Assembly: GCF_002234675.1 (NCBI RefSeq)
Contig: NC_019879.2
Span: forward strand, 5,275,325 to 5,339,324
Direction: 5' to 3'
DNA from: Oryzias latipes
Lineage: Eukaryota; Chordata; Actinopteri; Beloniformes; Adrianichthyidae
Length of the DNA stretch: 64,000 nt
In this document: positions 62,501 to 64,000 of the stretch, one piece after another
Numbering within the stretch: position 1 is the stretch's first letter
Layout: each line of letters begins with the position of its first letter
Notes under the pieces: model-generated
Seen by the model: only the letters and a program-made list of their open reading frames with translations
Told to the model about the DNA's origin: nothing
Databases searched by the model: none
Made by a program: the position numbers and the translations under genes

Positions 62501-63863
62501 ACTGTTTGGAGAAAATTTAAGACTTTTAAGTGCGCCTTATAGTCGTAAATATACGGTAATTTATTTATTTCAATCATTAATTGTAGTCAATATATTAAAA
62601 AAATATGTATCAAACTCATTACAGAAATGATGAAAAGCATAGATAAAAAACAAAAAAAACAAAGACTCACTTAAGTCACATTTGCTTAATTAAATACAGT
62701 GATCATTAACTAAAGTCAAGTAGATCTTGATTTATTGCATTTTAGGGTTTTACATAGTTTTTGTAATACCGTTCTTTTCAAGTAACAATCAAGAGCTTAT
62801 TAATGATTATCTTCAGAAAACATTCATTCATGATTTCAGTAAACAGTCATGTGAATCCCACACCATGTAACAGATGGGTAATACTAATGATTATATTCAG
62901 AATACTAGATAGCATTGCTACACATTGCAGATCAAGTAACAATTTGAGTGCTAATTAATTATCCTCAGAAAGAATTCTTACATTCTATAAAATGTGCAAG
63001 ATTTGTGTTTATTCTTTCTCTGTGACCTCTCATGTGCAGCTTAAGAGTCTGGGGGAACTCTGTGGTCTGGTATCAGAGAAGGGACCCACATCTGAGGACC
63101 TGAACAAGACTGTTGATCTGCTCGCAGGTTTAGGAGACGAGAGGCCTGAGACTGGTCAGTTATCAAACACTACCCAGTTTTAAGTCCCTTTGATTGACAC
63201 TTAAAAGTAGTTTTGGGGCTCTAATCCATAGAATAAAAAATCTCCTTCGAAAACTAACAGAAAAACTTTTTTATCCCTGTTTCTTTTTGCTACCTAGTTT
63301 TTGTGACACGTCTCGCATCAGCAGCTCTTTTCAGCTGATGTTGTCCTTTAGCAGTTCAGCTGATTCAGTACAGACCGTCTGCTGTTTTACCTTTTTGTTA
63401 TTTATCCACTTTGTTCAACCTTTTCATTCTTTCAAAACAGATCTCACATTTTAAAGTCGTAAAGTAGTACAGTTTTTTTCACAGCTGAAGATGAGCTGAA
63501 ATTGTCATAAAAAAATACAAAAAAAAGATCATTCTTTCTTTTTCCACTCCACAGTGAACAGCTTACAGAGCCCATACAAAAAGTTGAAGGAAGCTCTGTC
63601 GTCTGTGGAAGCTTTTGAAAGGCATTATCTTGTAAGTCTGTCAAACTCAAGCGACTCAGTATTACATTTCACTCCAACTGAGTAATTTCTGATGATATGT
63701 AAGGAGATTTTTTAAACACCTTTCTTCCTTAACCCCCCTCGTCCCTCATTGGCCCGCTTGTCTGCATCAGGAACTCTCTCATGCCGCGATGGAAATGTAT
63801 CGGGCCATTGGCCGCGTGAGGTCGGCCAGACTGGTGGGGAAAAGTTTGGCTGAGTTCCACATG
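50476..63863 (+). CDS. trappc10: TRAPPC10 (TMEM1), TRAPPII tethering complex subunit, 5' part
   Basis: Eleven exons were found: 50476-50536, 53205-53286, 57284-57419, 59626-59825, 59926-60121, 60300-60411, 60521-60768, 60855-61001, 63040-63154, 63555-63631 and 63771-63863. They cover about the first 489 of roughly 1,250 residues; the gene continues past the right edge. Clear anchors are [90 protein letters not shown] and [26 protein letters not shown]10 belongs to TRAPPII, which activates Rab GTPases (Rab1/Rab11 family) at the Golgi. Phase is consistent through exon 10. Exon 11 has one A too many in an A run (63,840-63,844), so as written the frame closes at a TGA near 63,850. Either the assembly or the allele is defective there. 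Confidence 0.95.
50537..53204 (+). other. TRAPPC10 intron 1
   Basis: No exon is seen. The right part (about 52,480-53,060) resembles a widespread fish repeat, with GTCCAGTTTTCATATACAGT then CAATGGA; the rest is unremarkable. Confidence 0.5.
52480..53060 (+). repeat. Dispersed teleost repeat (unnamed)
   Basis: CTCACTCGGTCCAGTTTTCA then TATACAGTCAATGGA and the preceding GTTGCCATAGAAAC are phrases I recall from many fish introns. Boundaries are approximate and I cannot name the family. Confidence 0.35.
53205..53286 (+). CDS. trappc10: TRAPPC10 exon 2
   Basis: It starts after GATTGCAG and encodes [20 protein letters not shown] then REPMEWRR, ending GGAG|GTGAGC. Confidence 0.93.
53287..54279 (+). 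other. TRAPPC10 intron 2, before the palindromic element
   Basis: AT-rich with no recognisable feature. Confidence 0.45.
55010..55040 (-). promoter_or_regulatory. GC box plus CRE in the left arm of the palindrome
   Basis: GAGGCGGGGCG is followed immediately by ATGACGTCAC, a perfect cAMP-response element (TGACGTCA at 55,027-55,034). It is promoter-like in composition; activity is unknown. Confidence 0.45.
56145..56175 (+). promoter_or_regulatory. CRE plus GC box in the right arm of the palindrome
   Basis: This is the mirror image of the left-arm module: TGACGTCA at 56,151-56,158, then CGCCCCGCCTCCCC. The two copies face each other across the unique centre. Confidence 0.45.
57284..57419 (+). 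CDS. trappc10: TRAPPC10 exon 3
   Basis: It starts after TGTGCAG and encodes [20 protein letters not shown] to IYWTDCC, ending TGCTGT|GTGAGT. Confidence 0.95.
57420..59625 (+). other. TRAPPC10 intron 3
   Basis: It contains a copy of repeat R2 (58,230-58,390). No other exon or RNA gene is recognised. Confidence 0.5.
58230..58390 (+). repeat. Dispersed repeat R2, copy 2
   Basis: GGTGGATACTCTGTTCTGAT, GGCTGCTGGGTGTG, GGGTTAATGGCC and CGCCGTGGAAGCCTGAA match 37,930-38,420 in order. The copy here lacks the long middle segment of copy 1. Confidence 0.6.
59626..59825 (+). CDS. trappc10: TRAPPC10 exon 4
   Basis: It starts [20 protein letters not shown] after TTCTGCAG and ends FCNKQND plus AG at GACAG|GTCAGA. 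Confidence 0.95.
59926..60121 (+). CDS. trappc10: TRAPPC10 exon 5
   Basis: It starts [20 protein letters not shown] after GATCCAG and ends [10 protein letters not shown] at CAG|GTAACA. Confidence 0.95.
60300..60411 (+). CDS. trappc10: TRAPPC10 exon 6
   Basis: It encodes [20 protein letters not shown] to YVLNFGAG, ending GGAG|GTACGT. Confidence 0.95.
60521..60768 (+). CDS. trappc10: TRAPPC10 exon 7
   Basis: It starts [20 protein letters not shown] after TTCATAG and ends [11 protein letters not shown] at GGAG|GTGGGC. Confidence 0.93.
60855..61001 (+). CDS. trappc10: TRAPPC10 exon 8
   Basis: It starts [20 protein letters not shown] after GGTCAG and ends [12 protein letters not shown] at AAG|GTAAAA. 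Confidence 0.93.
61291..62556 (-). mobile_element. Decayed pogo/Tigger-type transposon in TRAPPC10 intron 8
   Basis: The left end CCGTATTTTCCCGACCATAG and the right end GCGCCTTATAGTC to ATATACGG resemble the ends at 16,341 and 30,969. Inside, the minus strand retains pieces of a DDE transposase. At 1.27 kb it is shorter than an intact pogo-like element and carries frameshifts. Confidence 0.7.
61921..62145 (-). pseudogene. Pogo/CENP-B-type DDE transposase fragment, frameshifted
   Basis: Reading the minus strand in shifting frames gives [16 protein letters not shown], then a stretch ending TNMDE, then [20 protein letters not shown] and [15 protein letters not shown]. This is the order of the catalytic core of pogo-like transposases, with NMDE holding the first catalytic Asp. 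An extra G follows the NMDE codons and a further shift precedes RIRTTG, so the protein cannot be made. Confidence 0.7.
63040..63154 (+). CDS. trappc10: TRAPPC10 exon 9
   Basis: It starts [20 protein letters not shown] after TGTGCAG and ends LGDERPET plus one base at ACTG|GTCAGT. Confidence 0.93.
63555..63631 (+). CDS. trappc10: TRAPPC10 exon 10
   Basis: It starts [20 protein letters not shown] after TCCACAG and ends RHYL at CTT|GTAAGT. Confidence 0.92.
63771..63863 (+). CDS. trappc10: TRAPPC10 exon 11, with apparent 1-base insertion
   Basis: It starts [20 protein letters not shown] after TGCATCAG. After LVGK the frame shifts at an A5 run (63,840-63,844). The conserved continuation LAEFHM is present one base out of frame, right up to the donor CACAT|GTAAGG. 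Confidence 0.85.
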
Positions 63864-64000
63864 TAAGGATTATCAAGAACGGAGGATCAACAGCATTTAC
63901 AAATTCAATCTGGGACTTGTTTTAGGTTGCTAGCAGAAGGGTGTCCTAGAGTGTGGAAACATTTCATTATAGTTCCAATTCCTACGTTGGTGTTTGTTCC

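Larger units (their letters stand above)
61002..63039 (+). other. TRAPPC10 intron 8
   Basis: Most of the left half is the decayed pogo-type element at 61,291-62,556. The right half is AT-rich without features. Confidence 0.6.

Overview
This is vertebrate nuclear DNA, almost certainly from a teleost fish. The genes have many short exons with GT-AG introns and low GC, and the window is crowded with fish-type dispersed repeats and DNA-transposon remnants. The repeat flavour resembles medaka (Oryzias), but I could not search, so the genus is only a guess.

Four protein-coding genes are supported. (1) On the minus strand, about 7,668-12,240, is a two-coding-exon gene for an 882-residue protein with an N-terminal coiled coil and a C-terminal NHL propeller resembling the end of TRIM32, but with no RING or B-box. 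(2) On the minus strand, 17,881 to about 37,445, is FHIP1B (FAM160A2), a subunit of the FTS-Hook-FHIP dynein adaptor. All 11 coding exons were resolved and join in frame to 1,142 residues. (3) On the plus strand, 41,663-48,695, is CNGA4, the modulatory subunit of the olfactory cyclic-nucleotide-gated channel. Its 7 coding exons give 705 residues, including a long Glu/Lys-rich tail. (4) On the plus strand, from 50,476 past the right edge, are the first 11 exons of TRAPPC10, a TRAPPII subunit. FHIP1B and CNGA4 are divergent neighbours here as on human 11p15.4. TRAPPC10 is on human chromosome 21, so that junction differs between the lineages.

Layout: 1-2,905 is a large foldback element cut by the left edge. 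2,906-7,667 is non-coding, with a dispersed repeat, a piggyBac-type MITE and the probable 3' UTR of gene 1. 7,668-12,240 is gene 1. 12,241-17,880 is non-coding, with a degraded SINE-like repeat and a pogo-type MITE. 17,881-37,445 is FHIP1B; its introns carry a second foldback, a piggyBac-type MITE, a pogo-type element with a recognisable helix-turn-helix start, and a (TA)n tract. 37,446-41,662 is intergenic and repeat-rich. 41,663-49,030 is CNGA4. 49,030-50,475 holds a repeat, a (TA)n tract and the compact TRAPPC10 promoter. 50,476-64,000 is TRAPPC10; intron 2 holds a near-perfect 2.6-kb palindrome and intron 8 a decayed pogo-type transposase.

The genes do not form an operon-like unit. FHIP1B and TRAPPC10 both serve membrane traffic (early endosome motility and Golgi tethering), while CNGA4 is sensory. 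The most unusual content is the set of three large palindromic (foldback) elements. Two share TATGGA termini and apparent 6-bp target duplications, and two carry promoter-like GC-box/CRE modules in their arms. A second point is an apparent 1-base insertion in TRAPPC10 exon 11 that breaks the frame.
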